The notes under the pieces are model-generated. The model was not told where the DNA came from. It saw only the letters and a list, made by a program, of their open reading frames with translations, and did no database searches. Positions 45,258 to 54,250 of a stretch of DNA of 64,000 bases are shown in pieces. The DNA is from an uncultured Bacteroidales bacterium (GTDB lineage: Bacteria; Bacteroidota; Bacteroidia; Bacteroidales; Muribaculaceae): positions 1 through 64,000 of the forward strand of contig CANPDU010000014.1 in the NCBI GenBank assembly GCA_947573135.1, given 5' to 3'. The position numbers and the translations under genes are program-made. Each line of letters opens with the position of its first letter. The stretch's first letter is position 1.

Positions 45258-46455
45258 GATTTTGGGTTGGATTATATGGTTGCTGAATGTTTTTTATGAG
45301 TGACACGATCTGCCGCCTGTAGAACAGGCAGGCAAGTATGAAATAGACGCCCGTCTGTATCCACAGCCCCATGTATTCTGTCCGGATATCGTTCAGCGAC
45401 GCTCCCATGGAGCTGATCTTCACATATCCGTTCATGCCGAAGGTCGATGGAAAGAGACAGGAAATGTAGCGCCAGAAATCAGGCATCGTTGCCGAGGGCC
45501 ACGACAGGCCTGACAGAAACAGCATCGGTACTGAGAGAAAGACAAGCAGCAGTATGCAGTCCTCGCGGCGGTAAACAAACGACGACAGTACCATTGCAAG
45601 AAAAATGCACGACAGAATGAACGGTATCACAAAGGCGATAAACGTCCGGTACTCGCCCAGCTGCGGCAGTGTGAAAGTCCGTGATACGAATGTGAACATA
45701 TACACAGCCAGAACAAGGTAAAGTGTAAAGTATGGCAACGCTTTGCCGATGACGATATGCACCGGGTTCTTGTACCGGTTGTCGAACGGTATGACGCTGC
45801 CGTGGTTGCGTTCGCGCGAGTTGCCCGTCGCCATGCCGATGCCGAGCAGCAGGGTTTGCTGGATGATCAGCATCAGCACCGGCGGGATCAGAAATGCCGC
45901 AAATCCGCTCTGGGGATTGTACAGAGCCACATAGTCATACTCGATCGGCATTCGGTTGATTTCGTCCTGTCGGTCTGTGGTGCCGCTCACATAGTGGTTC
46001 ACTTTGATATCTTTGTTGATCTCGAGCGAGACATTGGTGACCGTTACCAGAATGGCTTTGTAGTACAGCATGCTCGACATGTCGCAGTAGACTCCCAGCG
46101 GAACCTGACGGCTGGCGGCAAGCTCTTTGGTGAAGCCGGAGGGTATTCTGACTATTCCGTAGGCGTCCTGTCTTTTTATCATTTCGCGGGCTTCTTCCAT
46201 GTTGCCGCAACGTGCGATAATTTCTACATCGGGAGATGCGTCAATCTTGCGTAAGATTTCGCGGCTGAGTCCGCTGTTGTTTTCATCGACGGCGACCACC
46301 GGCACCTCTCTGACAACTTCATTGGTGTAGACATAGGAGTAGAGCAGCGGATACATCAGAGGCACAAAAAGGATAAAGATCAGGATGCCTTTGTCTTTGA
46401 AGATATAGCCAAGTTCCTTTGTCCAGATCTGCAGGATATTCAGTATCGATTTCAT
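45145..46455 (-). CDS. ABC-2 type transporter permease
   Basis: 436 residues. One membrane segment at the N-terminus (GILIFILFVPLMYPLLYSYV), a large periplasmic domain (about 40-180), then five membrane segments, as in YhhJ/YbhR permeases. The last about 38 residues (after LFYRRQIVSLIKNIQ) are polar, unlike the family, and overlap the next gene; they may come from a lost stop codon. It follows the other permease by 6 nt. No ATPase gene accompanies it. Confidence 0.88.
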   Translation of the reverse strand: MKSILNILQIWTKELGYIFKDKGILIFILFVPLMYPLLYSYVYTNEVVREVPVVAVDENNSGLSREILRKIDASPDVEIIARCGNMEEAREMIKRQDAYGIVRIPSGFTKELAASRQVPLGVYCDMSSMLYYKAILVTVTNVSLEINKDIKVNHYVSGTTDRQDEINRMPIEYDYVALYNPQSGFAAFLIPPVLMLIIQQTLLLGIGMATGNSRERNHGSVIPFDNRYKNPVHIVIGKALPYFTLYLVLAVYMFTFVSRTFTLPQLGEYRTFIAFVIPFILSCIFLAMVLSSFVYRREDCILLLVFLSVPMLFLSGLSWPSATMPDFWRYISCLFPSTFGMNGYVKISSMGASLNDIRTEYMGLWIQTGVYFILACLFYRRQIVSLIKNIQQPYNPTQNHEYRNNMPQCHQTMANDERRQHMELSSAQAKITASRP

Positions 46456-46461
46456 TGGCGG

Positions 46462-47634
46462 TTACGGTTGATATTTGTATTTCAGAAAAGCCGAGCGGTA
46501 TTTCGGCAGTACTAAGAACGGCAGTAGAACAAAACACAGCATTGCCGCTACAGACGCCCATACATATGTGACCGGATTACCGTTCAGTGCCTGATTGACA
46601 TAGATCAGATAGTAATGTCGCAGAGGGAAAAGCCACGAAAGCCATTGCAGCACAGGCGACATGGCCATGACAGGGTAGGTGAATCCTGCGAGTGAGAACG
46701 AAAGTATGCCCCAAAGTGAGCACAGACACATCGCGACGCGCATCTGACCGGTGAACAGCCCGAAGAGAAACACTCCGAACGCCTGTGAGGCGACGACGGT
46801 CACGATGCCGAGCACGATCATCGGCCATATACCGCTCCGGCACGGATATCCCAGGATTTTGTAGAAACACACGTCGCAGAATATGAACATGAGCGAGAAC
46901 AATATAGTCTGTGGCAGCAGTTTCCCGGCCAGAGCTACGGCCGATGACTCTCCGGCCAGTGCATAAAGACGTTTCTGGTTGCCGTATTTCCATTCGATGC
47001 CTATCGTGTAGCTTGTCGAAAGCATTATCAGCAGTATGAATATCCCCGGCACGATTATATTGTTGAGATACACTCCGTAGTCAAGCGTCGGATTGCCGAT
47101 AGGATGGGTTTCGACGGTGATCGGCCGGATGATGGCCATCGCATCGGCCTCGGTCGCGCCCTTGGCGTAGAGGGTCTCGCGCGTTAGCGCGAGGCCCGAC
47201 AGTTCTGACGCCGTGCGTAAGTCTTTCATCAGCAGTGAACCCGCCACGAAGTATGCCTCATTCGTGTAGAACGATATTTTGGGCTGCCGGTTGGCGATCG
47301 CCTGTTCTGTCGTTCCCGACGGTATATAGAAGAACGCGTAGATCTCGCCGCGGAGCATCGCTTTTCTGGCCTCGCCGAACGACGGATACGATCTGATCAT
47401 GTCGGTTTCTTCGAGGGCGTCGATGGTTCTGACTATGGTTCTTGAAATGTTTGTATTGTCTTCATCCACTATCCCGGCCGGGAGTGCCGTAGGCAGGCCT
47501 TTGTTCATCAGTGTTGTGAAAAACACGACACACAGAACCGGAGCCACGACCATGCAGAACATGAAAAGCGGCCGTCGCGAATACATTCTCAGTTCCCGAC
47601 CGAATATGGATTTTATGCGTTGATAGACTGTCAT
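46462..47634 (-). CDS. ABC-2 type transporter permease
   Basis: 390 residues with the same layout as the permease that follows it: an N-terminal membrane segment (LFMFCMVVAPVLCVVFFTTL), a periplasmic domain, and five C-terminal membrane segments (IIVPGIFILLIMLSTSYTIGIEWKYGNQ). The two probably pair in the inner membrane. It starts 3 nt after the HlyD gene. The ATPase is missing locally. Confidence 0.9.
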   Translation of the reverse strand: MTVYQRIKSIFGRELRMYSRRPLFMFCMVVAPVLCVVFFTTLMNKGLPTALPAGIVDEDNTNISRTIVRTIDALEETDMIRSYPSFGEARKAMLRGEIYAFFYIPSGTTEQAIANRQPKISFYTNEAYFVAGSLLMKDLRTASELSGLALTRETLYAKGATEADAMAIIRPITVETHPIGNPTLDYGVYLNNIIVPGIFILLIMLSTSYTIGIEWKYGNQKRLYALAGESSAVALAGKLLPQTILFSLMFIFCDVCFYKILGYPCRSGIWPMIVLGIVTVVASQAFGVFLFGLFTGQMRVAMCLCSLWGILSFSLAGFTYPVMAMSPVLQWLSWLFPLRHYYLIYVNQALNGNPVTYVWASVAAMLCFVLLPFLVLPKYRSAFLKYKYQP

Positions 47635-47637
47635 GGT

Positions 47638-48624
47638 TTATCTTTTCATGACGGCCGACATGCCGCCTCTCAGACCGAGTAGTTCGCCGTTGTTGACAGG
47701 ACGGACTCTTACTTCAAATGTTTTCAGATCATAGTCGTCAAGCGCTTTTGTCGCTTTCCATGTTGCAAAAGAACCGACATCCTTGATGCGTGTGATACTG
47801 ACTGTGACTGTTTTGTCGAAGGCCGGCACATAGACGTCGGCCTCTGATCCGACTGTGAGTCCGGGCAGGAAATCTTCTCTGACATTGAACGTGAACCAGA
47901 CATCGTCGGCCATGGAGACATTCATTATCGGAGCTCCCGTGCCGACAAGTTCGCCGATTTCGGGAAATATTTCGGTCACTATGCCGTCGGCACTTGCTGT
48001 GAGCACTGTCTCGCTGACATACGACGATATTTCGTTTATGGATCCCTCGGCGCGCGACACATGGGCGCGGGCTGCGTTTATGTCTTCGTTGCGCGAACCG
48101 TTGACAGCCATATCGTACTGTGCTTTGGCTGCATTTTCATTTGCCTGCATGGCACGGAAATTGGCTAATGCTTCATCGCGTTTCTGTTCGGCCATGACTC
48201 CGTTCTCAAACAGGCGGTTCACTCTGTTATAGGTCTTCTCGGCTACTTCCCGGCCGGCTTTGGCTTTCTGCCATACTTCGTAAGCTGATTGTATCTGTTC
48301 CTGACGGGCGCCGGTCAGTGCTTTCTGTTCTATAGCCTTGGCGGCTTCGAACGCTGCTTCGGCCTGAGAGAGTTTGGCGGCTATGTCGGGGGCTTCGAGC
48401 ACAACAAGTGTGTCGCCTTTCGACACCTCGTCGCCCTCTGCTACTCTGATTTCAAGAATTCTTGCCGGAACTTTACTGGCCACACGGTAGTCCGACGTCT
48501 CGGCCTGTCCCTGAATTACTTCACGTGGCTCGGGGATGCAGAGTCCGACGATTACGATAATTGCGATTACAGTCATTATGATGGCCGAGGAAACGATTAT
48601 AACGTTGAGATTTTTCTTTTTCAT
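47638..48624 (-). CDS. HlyD family membrane-fusion protein
   Basis: 328 residues with an N-terminal membrane anchor (VIIVSSAIIMTVIAIIVIVGLCI). Lipoyl half-motifs (SKVPARILEIRVAEGDEVSKGDTLVVLEAPD; SETVLTASADGIVTEIFPEIGELVGTGAPIMNV) flank a long coiled-coil hairpin (about 75-200). It bridges the inner-membrane permeases to the TolC protein. It lies 21 nt after the TolC gene. Confidence 0.93.
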   Translation of the reverse strand: MKKKNLNVIIVSSAIIMTVIAIIVIVGLCIPEPREVIQGQAETSDYRVASKVPARILEIRVAEGDEVSKGDTLVVLEAPDIAAKLSQAEAAFEAAKAIEQKALTGARQEQIQSAYEVWQKAKAGREVAEKTYNRVNRLFENGVMAEQKRDEALANFRAMQANENAAKAQYDMAVNGSRNEDINAARAHVSRAEGSINEISSYVSETVLTASADGIVTEIFPEIGELVGTGAPIMNVSMADDVWFTFNVREDFLPGLTVGSEADVYVPAFDKTVTVSITRIKDVGSFATWKATKALDDYDLKTFEVRVRPVNNGELLGLRGGMSAVMKR

Positions 48625-48645
48625 TGCGGTTGGTTTGAAGGTTGT

Positions 48646-50022
48646 TTATCGGATTGTTCCTAATGATTTTTTCAGATACAGTTCGGCGAGGCGAAGATCA
48701 ATGTCTGCGGTTATGAGACCAGATTTTGCAGATAGCCACGCGGTTTGTGCTTCGAGGACATTGCTGACGGGTATCACGCCTTCTTTAAGACCCAGCGTCG
48801 CGTATCTCAGATTTTCGTCGGCTTCCGCCTGACTGCTGACAGAGGCGGCGTAACGCTCACGGGCTTCTGTGACTTTCCGGCGGCATTGTGCAACCTGCAG
48901 TTCTATTTTCTCTCGGGTCTCTTCATAATCTAATTTAGCGGCGACGGCTTCGGCTTTGGCTGCATTGACCTTGTAGACTCTGTCTCCCCATGTCAGCAGC
49001 GGGATTTTCACTGCTACGCCGACGCTCCACATCCCTTTGAATTTTTTCTCAAAACTGTTGAATACCGACGGATTGCTTGCGAGATATCCCCCTGTCAGCG
49101 CAACAGAAGGGAGAAATTCTGAGCGGACAAGTTTTATTTTTTCTTCGTGAATTCTGACAGATGTCCCCATAGCCGAAAGTTCCGGACGGCTTTCCCATGC
49201 GTCGGGTGTGCCGATGAATTCATTGTCGTCATCAGGCAGCGGCTCGCCGTCTTCGTCGGCAAGCCGCAGAGGTGTGTCGGGCGCCAGACCGCACAGCCGG
49301 CATAAGTTCATCTTCATGATCTCGATGCCGTTGTTGACCTGTATGACGGTCACCTTTGCCTCGTTGACCTTTACCTTCACGCTGAGTCCGTCAGCCTTTG
49401 TGGCAAGACCTTCGGCTATCATCATCTCGATGTCGTGGTCGAGGGTTGTGACAAGATTGAGATAGCTTTCAGCCAGACGTTTTCTGGCGGTGAGCTGGAC
49501 TATGCTCCAGTATGTTTCGTCTACCGACACAATGAGGTTCTGATAGCAAAGACGGTGTTTGTCGCCGGCGATCTGTTCGGCATATCGTGTGATCTCATTG
49601 TAGGCTCTGATCTTGCCGCCCATGTAGATAGGCTGGGTAAGCATGACAGCTACGCCTCCCATGTTGCGTGTGTCTGTACGGAGTGCGTCGGCAAGTCCTT
49701 GCCCTGCAGCGTTGAGCGCCGGCATCGACAGAGCGTCACCGATGTGCGACAATGAATTTTTCTGGTCTTCGCTTAATAGCGATATCTCTTTATCTGTGTG
49801 CATGTAGAAGCCGGTCGCCGAGATTTTCGGAAGATAGGACGTGAAAGCCGACTTCCGATTGAATCCGGCGGCACGTCTCTGCATGTCGGTTTGACGGAGT
49901 TCTTTGTTGTTGTCTACGGCCATTCTGCGGCAGCTGTCGAGCGTAACGGTGCCGGAACCGGCAATACTTGCCGGAACGCCTGACAGTAGAAATAATAATA
50001 GGGTCAGTTTTTGTGTGTACAT
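48646..50022 (-). CDS. TolC family outer membrane efflux protein
   Basis: 458 residues with a signal peptide (MYTQKLTLLLFLLSGVPASIAG). It has the two-fold TolC arrangement of long helices and strands: VTLDSCRRMAVDNNKELRQTDMQR, KLVRSEFLPSVALTGGYLASN and LEAQTAWLSAKSGLITADIDLRLAELYLKKSLG. It forms the outer-membrane duct of the exporter and is the first gene of the operon. The AraC-type gene lies divergently upstream. A near-consensus GAACTTTG sits 34 nt before the start codon. Confidence 0.93.
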   Translation of the reverse strand: MYTQKLTLLLFLLSGVPASIAGSGTVTLDSCRRMAVDNNKELRQTDMQRRAAGFNRKSAFTSYLPKISATGFYMHTDKEISLLSEDQKNSLSHIGDALSMPALNAAGQGLADALRTDTRNMGGVAVMLTQPIYMGGKIRAYNEITRYAEQIAGDKHRLCYQNLIVSVDETYWSIVQLTARKRLAESYLNLVTTLDHDIEMMIAEGLATKADGLSVKVKVNEAKVTVIQVNNGIEIMKMNLCRLCGLAPDTPLRLADEDGEPLPDDDNEFIGTPDAWESRPELSAMGTSVRIHEEKIKLVRSEFLPSVALTGGYLASNPSVFNSFEKKFKGMWSVGVAVKIPLLTWGDRVYKVNAAKAEAVAAKLDYEETREKIELQVAQCRRKVTEARERYAASVSSQAEADENLRYATLGLKEGVIPVSNVLEAQTAWLSAKSGLITADIDLRLAELYLKKSLGTIR

Positions 50023-50194
50023 TTTTTCTTATGATTTTATTTCGGCGCAAAGTTCGTGACAATCGGCGCACGAGAAAAGGCTGATTTTTCGGGCTAATTG
50101 GAGTAAACTTCGCTTTTTAGCGGGGATTTAGCTAATTATCGGCGTAATATTGTTATATTTACGAAGTTTAATCAGCATTATAATAATATCGTTT

Positions 50195-51076
50195 ATGTAT
50201 ATGATGCCAAATGAAATCTCAGTCGAACGCTTGCTCGAACAGGATATTCCCGAGCTTGTCGGTTTTCACAATGACATTGTGATGGTGAATAATTTCGGTG
50301 ATATGAGTCTGTTTGCTCATCCCGTGCGTCTTAGAGCGACAACGGTTCTTGTCTGTCTGAAAGGTGAGATCGATTGTAACATCAACCTGCGTAATTTCCT
50401 TATTACAGAAAACCATATGCTGGTGAATTTTGCCGGCGACATCATTACGATTAATCGGGCTAAAGATATCGCCGGCTATGCGATAATCATTTCCGAAGAG
50501 TATCTCCAGCAGATTCAACTCGATTTTCGCTTCCGTGCTCAGAGTTATATAAGCCTTCGCGAAAATGGTCCGATAAGTGTTCCTATCGAAGAGCTGCGCT
50601 TTCTGAAACCTTATTATACGCTGTTAAAAAAGAATATGGAGGACGGTAATTCGGAGGTCATAAAGGGTCTTGCTCTGGCATTGTCACATACAATCATATC
50701 GCTGATGAAGCGTTTTCAGCAGCGTCCGGTCCTGGAGTCGGAACATAACGAACCGCGTGCCCAGCAACTTTTCGACAAATTCATGAAATTGCTCGGCGAT
50801 TATCACACCAAAGAAAAAAGTCTGAAGTTCTATGCCGATAAGATGTTCCTGACGCCCAAATATGTCTCAGGCATGATCAAGGCTTATAGCGGCAAGAGTG
50901 CTTTGGCCTGGATCAACGAGTATGTCGTTCTCGAAGCAAAGATGATGCTCCGCTATACCGACATGACAGTTCAGGAGATTGCATATTCGCTCAATTTCCC
51001 TACGCAGTCGGCTTTCGGTAAATATTTCAAGCAGCAGGCCGGCTGCAGCCCAAAAAACTACAGACTCACAAATTGA
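50195..51076 (+). CDS. AraC family transcription regulator
   Basis: 293 residues from the start at 50195; a longer frame from 50150 covers the likely promoter (TATATTTA). The N-terminal half is a cupin-like effector domain (FAHPVRLRATTVLVCLKGEIDCNINLRNF). The C-terminal half is the AraC DNA-binding domain with two helix-turn-helices (SLKFYADKMFLTPKYVSGMIKAYSGKSALAWI; MTVQEIAYSLNFPTQSAFGKYFKQQAGCSPKNYR). Divergent from the TolC-HlyD-permease operon, which it probably controls. Confidence 0.92.
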   Translation: MYMMPNEISVERLLEQDIPELVGFHNDIVMVNNFGDMSLFAHPVRLRATTVLVCLKGEIDCNINLRNFLITENHMLVNFAGDIITINRAKDIAGYAIIISEEYLQQIQLDFRFRAQSYISLRENGPISVPIEELRFLKPYYTLLKKNMEDGNSEVIKGLALALSHTIISLMKRFQQRPVLESEHNEPRAQQLFDKFMKLLGDYHTKEKSLKFYADKMFLTPKYVSGMIKAYSGKSALAWINEYVVLEAKMMLRYTDMTVQEIAYSLNFPTQSAFGKYFKQQAGCSPKNYRLTN

Positions 51077-51187
51077 GTGTCCGTAATCGCAGCTCTTAAG
51101 CCGAAAAGTTGTCTTTGTCGGCAGAATTTAATAACTTAGCAGTGTTTTTAAGTTTTTATCAATCTGTCAGTAACTTTATATTTCCCC

Positions 51188-54100
51188 ATGAAAAAAACTG
51201 TTTTTCTGTCGGCTCTTCTGCTGCCGCTATCTGTTTTTTCCGAGCAATTGCCTGACTGGCAAAATCCTGATGCCTTGCGCCTCGGGCAACTTGACCCTCA
51301 TCAATGTGTTGTGCCCTATGCCGGTAAGTCTGATGTGCTCGCTGAGATAGGAGATCAGCGTTACAGCGGTTCGCCGTGGTATATGTCGCTCAACGGCAAA
51401 TGGGATTTCAAGTGGTCGGCGTCTCCCGATATGCGTCCGCAGGACTTTTATCGTCCCGATTACAGCACCGACGGATGGGATAAAATCAAGGTGCCCGGCA
51501 ACTGGCAGACTCAGGGCTATGGAACGAAGGTTTATGTCAACACGACTTATGAGTTCGATTCTCCTTATTATAATTTCGAAAAAAATCCGCCTTATGTCCC
51601 TTCCGACAGTAACGAGGTCGGCTGCTACAGACGTGAGTTTACCGTGCCCGCCGACTGGCGCAACCGCCGGACCGTGCTCTGTGTCGAGGGAGCGGCGTCT
51701 TTCTACTATGTATGGGTCAACGGTCATCGTCTCGGTTACAATCAGGACTCCAAGACTGCCGCAGAGTGGGATATAAGCGACTATCTTGTCGACGGCGACA
51801 ATACGCTCGCTCTTGAGGTCTACCGCTGGTCGGCCGGTTCTTATCTGGAGTGTCAGGACATGTGGCGTCTCAGCGGCATCGAGCGTGATGTCTATCTCTA
51901 CAGCACGCCTCGCGACAGCTACATAGCGGACTATACTGTCACATCGCCTCTCGATAGCGTAGATTACCGTGATGGTCTTTTCGGACTTGATGTCGCTGTC
52001 GGCGGCAAGAAGATCAAAGGAGATATCGCCTATACGCTTTACGACCGGGCCGGCGACAAGGTGGCCGAAGGCAGCGCTCCGGCGTCAGGTAATGTCAGAT
52101 TTGATAAGATAATAAATGACGTGCATCCGTGGACTGCAGAGACTCCTTATCTGTATACACTCGAGCTTCAGCTCAAGGATAAAAAAGGACGTGTCGCCGA
52201 GACGGTCGGCTGCAACGTCGGCTTCCGCACATCGGAAGTTCGCGGCGGTCAGTATCTCCTTAACGGCAAACCGATCATGATCAAGGGTGTCAACCGCCAT
52301 TCATTTTCCGCCGACGGTCACTATGTCGACGAGGCGACAATGCTGGCCGACATAAAGATGATGAAACTCAACAACATCAACACTGTCCGCAACTGTCACT
52401 ATCCGGCTGATCGTCGCTGGTATCATCTTGCTGATAAATACGGCCTTTATATAATAGACGAGGCCAACGTCGAGTCCCACGGCATGGGTTACGGCGAAGA
52501 GTCGCTCGCTAATTTCACCGAATGGCTGCCGGCTCATATGGACCGTACGCGCCGCATGTATGCCAAAAGCAAGAATCATCCGTCGGTGACATTCTATTCG
52601 CTCGGTAACGAAGCCGGCAACGGTGTCAACTTCGAAGAAACATATAAATGGCTCAAATCGGTCGAAAGCAACCGTCCGGTGCAGTATGAACGTGCTATCG
52701 ACGCTTTCAACACCGATATTTTTGCCGTGATGTATCCATCGCTTGAGTATATCGAGGCTTATTGCCACGCCGACTCTGTCTACCGTCCGTATATCGCCTG
52801 TGAATATGCCCACGCCATGGGTAATTCGGTCGGCGGACTCTGTGATTATTGGGATCTGTTCTACCGTGAACCGCTCGCTCAGGGCGGTTGCATCTGGGAC
52901 TGGGTCGACCAGTCGTTTATAGAGCATACACCCGACGGACGCCTATGGTATGCTTACGGAGGCGATTACGGGTCTGACAGCATTCCGACCGACCGTTCGT
53001 TCTGCTGCAACGGACTTGTCAACTCCGACCGCACGCCTCATCCTCACCTTGCCGAAGTCAAGGCTGTCTACAGCAATATAAAATCTGATCTTGTCGGTGT
53101 CACGCCGCTCACCGTCGATGTGCATAACCGCTATTATTTCACCGATCTCAATCGTTTCGACATGAGATGGCGTCTCGTCACGCCCGATGGCAAAGTTCTC
53201 GCCGAAGGAGTCCGGACGGTCGACTGTCCGCCGCAGGAGTCGGTTCGCGTTTCGTTAGGTGACATAGCCATTCCAGACGGCGAGGCTGATGTCTATATGA
53301 ACATCGACTGGCTTACGCGCGAAGCTGATGAAATGATTCCGGCCCGTTATGCCGCCGTCGAAGAGCAGCATATTATCCGTCAGTCCGACATGTCTCTCGG
53401 TCTTGCTGCTTCGAAGCTACGCAAAGACAAAAACGCTTATCGTTCGGGCGATGTCAGCTTTGAAGTCGATCCGGAGTCAGGTCTCATCGTTTCGCTTGTC
53501 TCCGGCGGCAAAGAGCTGTTGGCCGAACCTATAGAGCTTTCGTTGTTCCGCCCGCTCACCGAAAACGACGCCAGCTGGGCCGGAAAAGGCAAACTGTGGC
53601 TCGGCGCCGGTCTTGACAGCATCTCGACTCAGGTTGTTTCAGGCGGAATTAAGGATAATGTCCTCACTTTCGTCACCCGTGTTTCGGGCCGCGACGGCCG
53701 TCATGTCGGCGACGCTACGTTCCGCTATTCTGTCAGTGGTCGCGACAGTCTCGTTGTGGCCTGTGAATTTGTTCCCGACACTGCAGTCGTGATGTCGCTT
53801 CCACGAGTCGGACTCACTTACCGCACTCCCGAGGCTCTTGCCGCCGATGTCCGTTTCCACGGCCGTTCGGGCGAGACTTATATCGACCGTAAGACTGCCG
53901 GACGCATCGGCCGGCACACAACCACTCCGGCTGCCGATTTCCACAACTATATTGTGCCGCAGTCATCCGGTAATCATACGGATGTCCGCAGCGTGTCGTT
54001 CAATGGCGGATTGCTCGACGTGACTTCCGACCGACCATTCCAGTTCAGCGCAGTTCCTTATTCAGACGAGAATATTCAGGCTTCCGCCCATATCAAGGAT

Positions 54101-54250
54101 CTTGTCTCAGACGGCATGGTCACAGTCCATCTTGATGCCGCGCAGACAGGAGTCGGTACCGCGACATGCGGCCCCGACGTATTCCCGAAATATTGTCTGC
54201 CTGTACAGCCTTATAAATTTGTGTTTGTCTTCGGAGTCAGAAATCATTGA
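51188..54250 (+). CDS. GH2 beta-galactosidase (LacZ type)
   Basis: 1020 residues with a signal peptide (MKKTVFLSALLLPLSVFSEQ). It has the five-domain LacZ plan: the sugar-binding domain (SLNGKWDFKWSASPD; VPGNWQTQGYGTKVYVNTTYEF), immunoglobulin domains, the barrel with acid/base Glu475 (SLGNEAGNG) and nucleophile Glu539 (ACEYAHAMGNS), and the C-terminal beta-gal small-chain domain. It acts in the periplasm on beta-galactosides from host or diet glycans. Its stop overlaps the convergent sulfatase gene by 7 nt. Confidence 0.97.
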   Translation: MKKTVFLSALLLPLSVFSEQLPDWQNPDALRLGQLDPHQCVVPYAGKSDVLAEIGDQRYSGSPWYMSLNGKWDFKWSASPDMRPQDFYRPDYSTDGWDKIKVPGNWQTQGYGTKVYVNTTYEFDSPYYNFEKNPPYVPSDSNEVGCYRREFTVPADWRNRRTVLCVEGAASFYYVWVNGHRLGYNQDSKTAAEWDISDYLVDGDNTLALEVYRWSAGSYLECQDMWRLSGIERDVYLYSTPRDSYIADYTVTSPLDSVDYRDGLFGLDVAVGGKKIKGDIAYTLYDRAGDKVAEGSAPASGNVRFDKIINDVHPWTAETPYLYTLELQLKDKKGRVAETVGCNVGFRTSEVRGGQYLLNGKPIMIKGVNRHSFSADGHYVDEATMLADIKMMKLNNINTVRNCHYPADRRWYHLADKYGLYIIDEANVESHGMGYGEESLANFTEWLPAHMDRTRRMYAKSKNHPSVTFYSLGNEAGNGVNFEETYKWLKSVESNRPVQYERAIDAFNTDIFAVMYPSLEYIEAYCHADSVYRPYIACEYAHAMGNSVGGLCDYWDLFYREPLAQGGCIWDWVDQSFIEHTPDGRLWYAYGGDYGSDSIPTDRSFCCNGLVNSDRTPHPHLAEVKAVYSNIKSDLVGVTPLTVDVHNRYYFTDLNRFDMRWRLVTPDGKVLAEGVRTVDCPPQESVRVSLGDIAIPDGEADVYMNIDWLTREADEMIPARYAAVEEQHIIRQSDMSLGLAASKLRKDKNAYRSGDVSFEVDPESGLIVSLVSGGKELLAEPIELSLFRPLTENDASWAGKGKLWLGAGLDSISTQVVSGGIKDNVLTFVTRVSGRDGRHVGDATFRYSVSGRDSLVVACEFVPDTAVVMSLPRVGLTYRTPEALAADVRFHGRSGETYIDRKTAGRIGRHTTTPAADFHNYIVPQSSGNHTDVRSVSFNGGLLDVTSDRPFQFSAVPYSDENIQASAHIKDLVSDGMVTVHLDAAQTGVGTATCGPDVFPKYCLPVQPYKFVFVFGVRNH

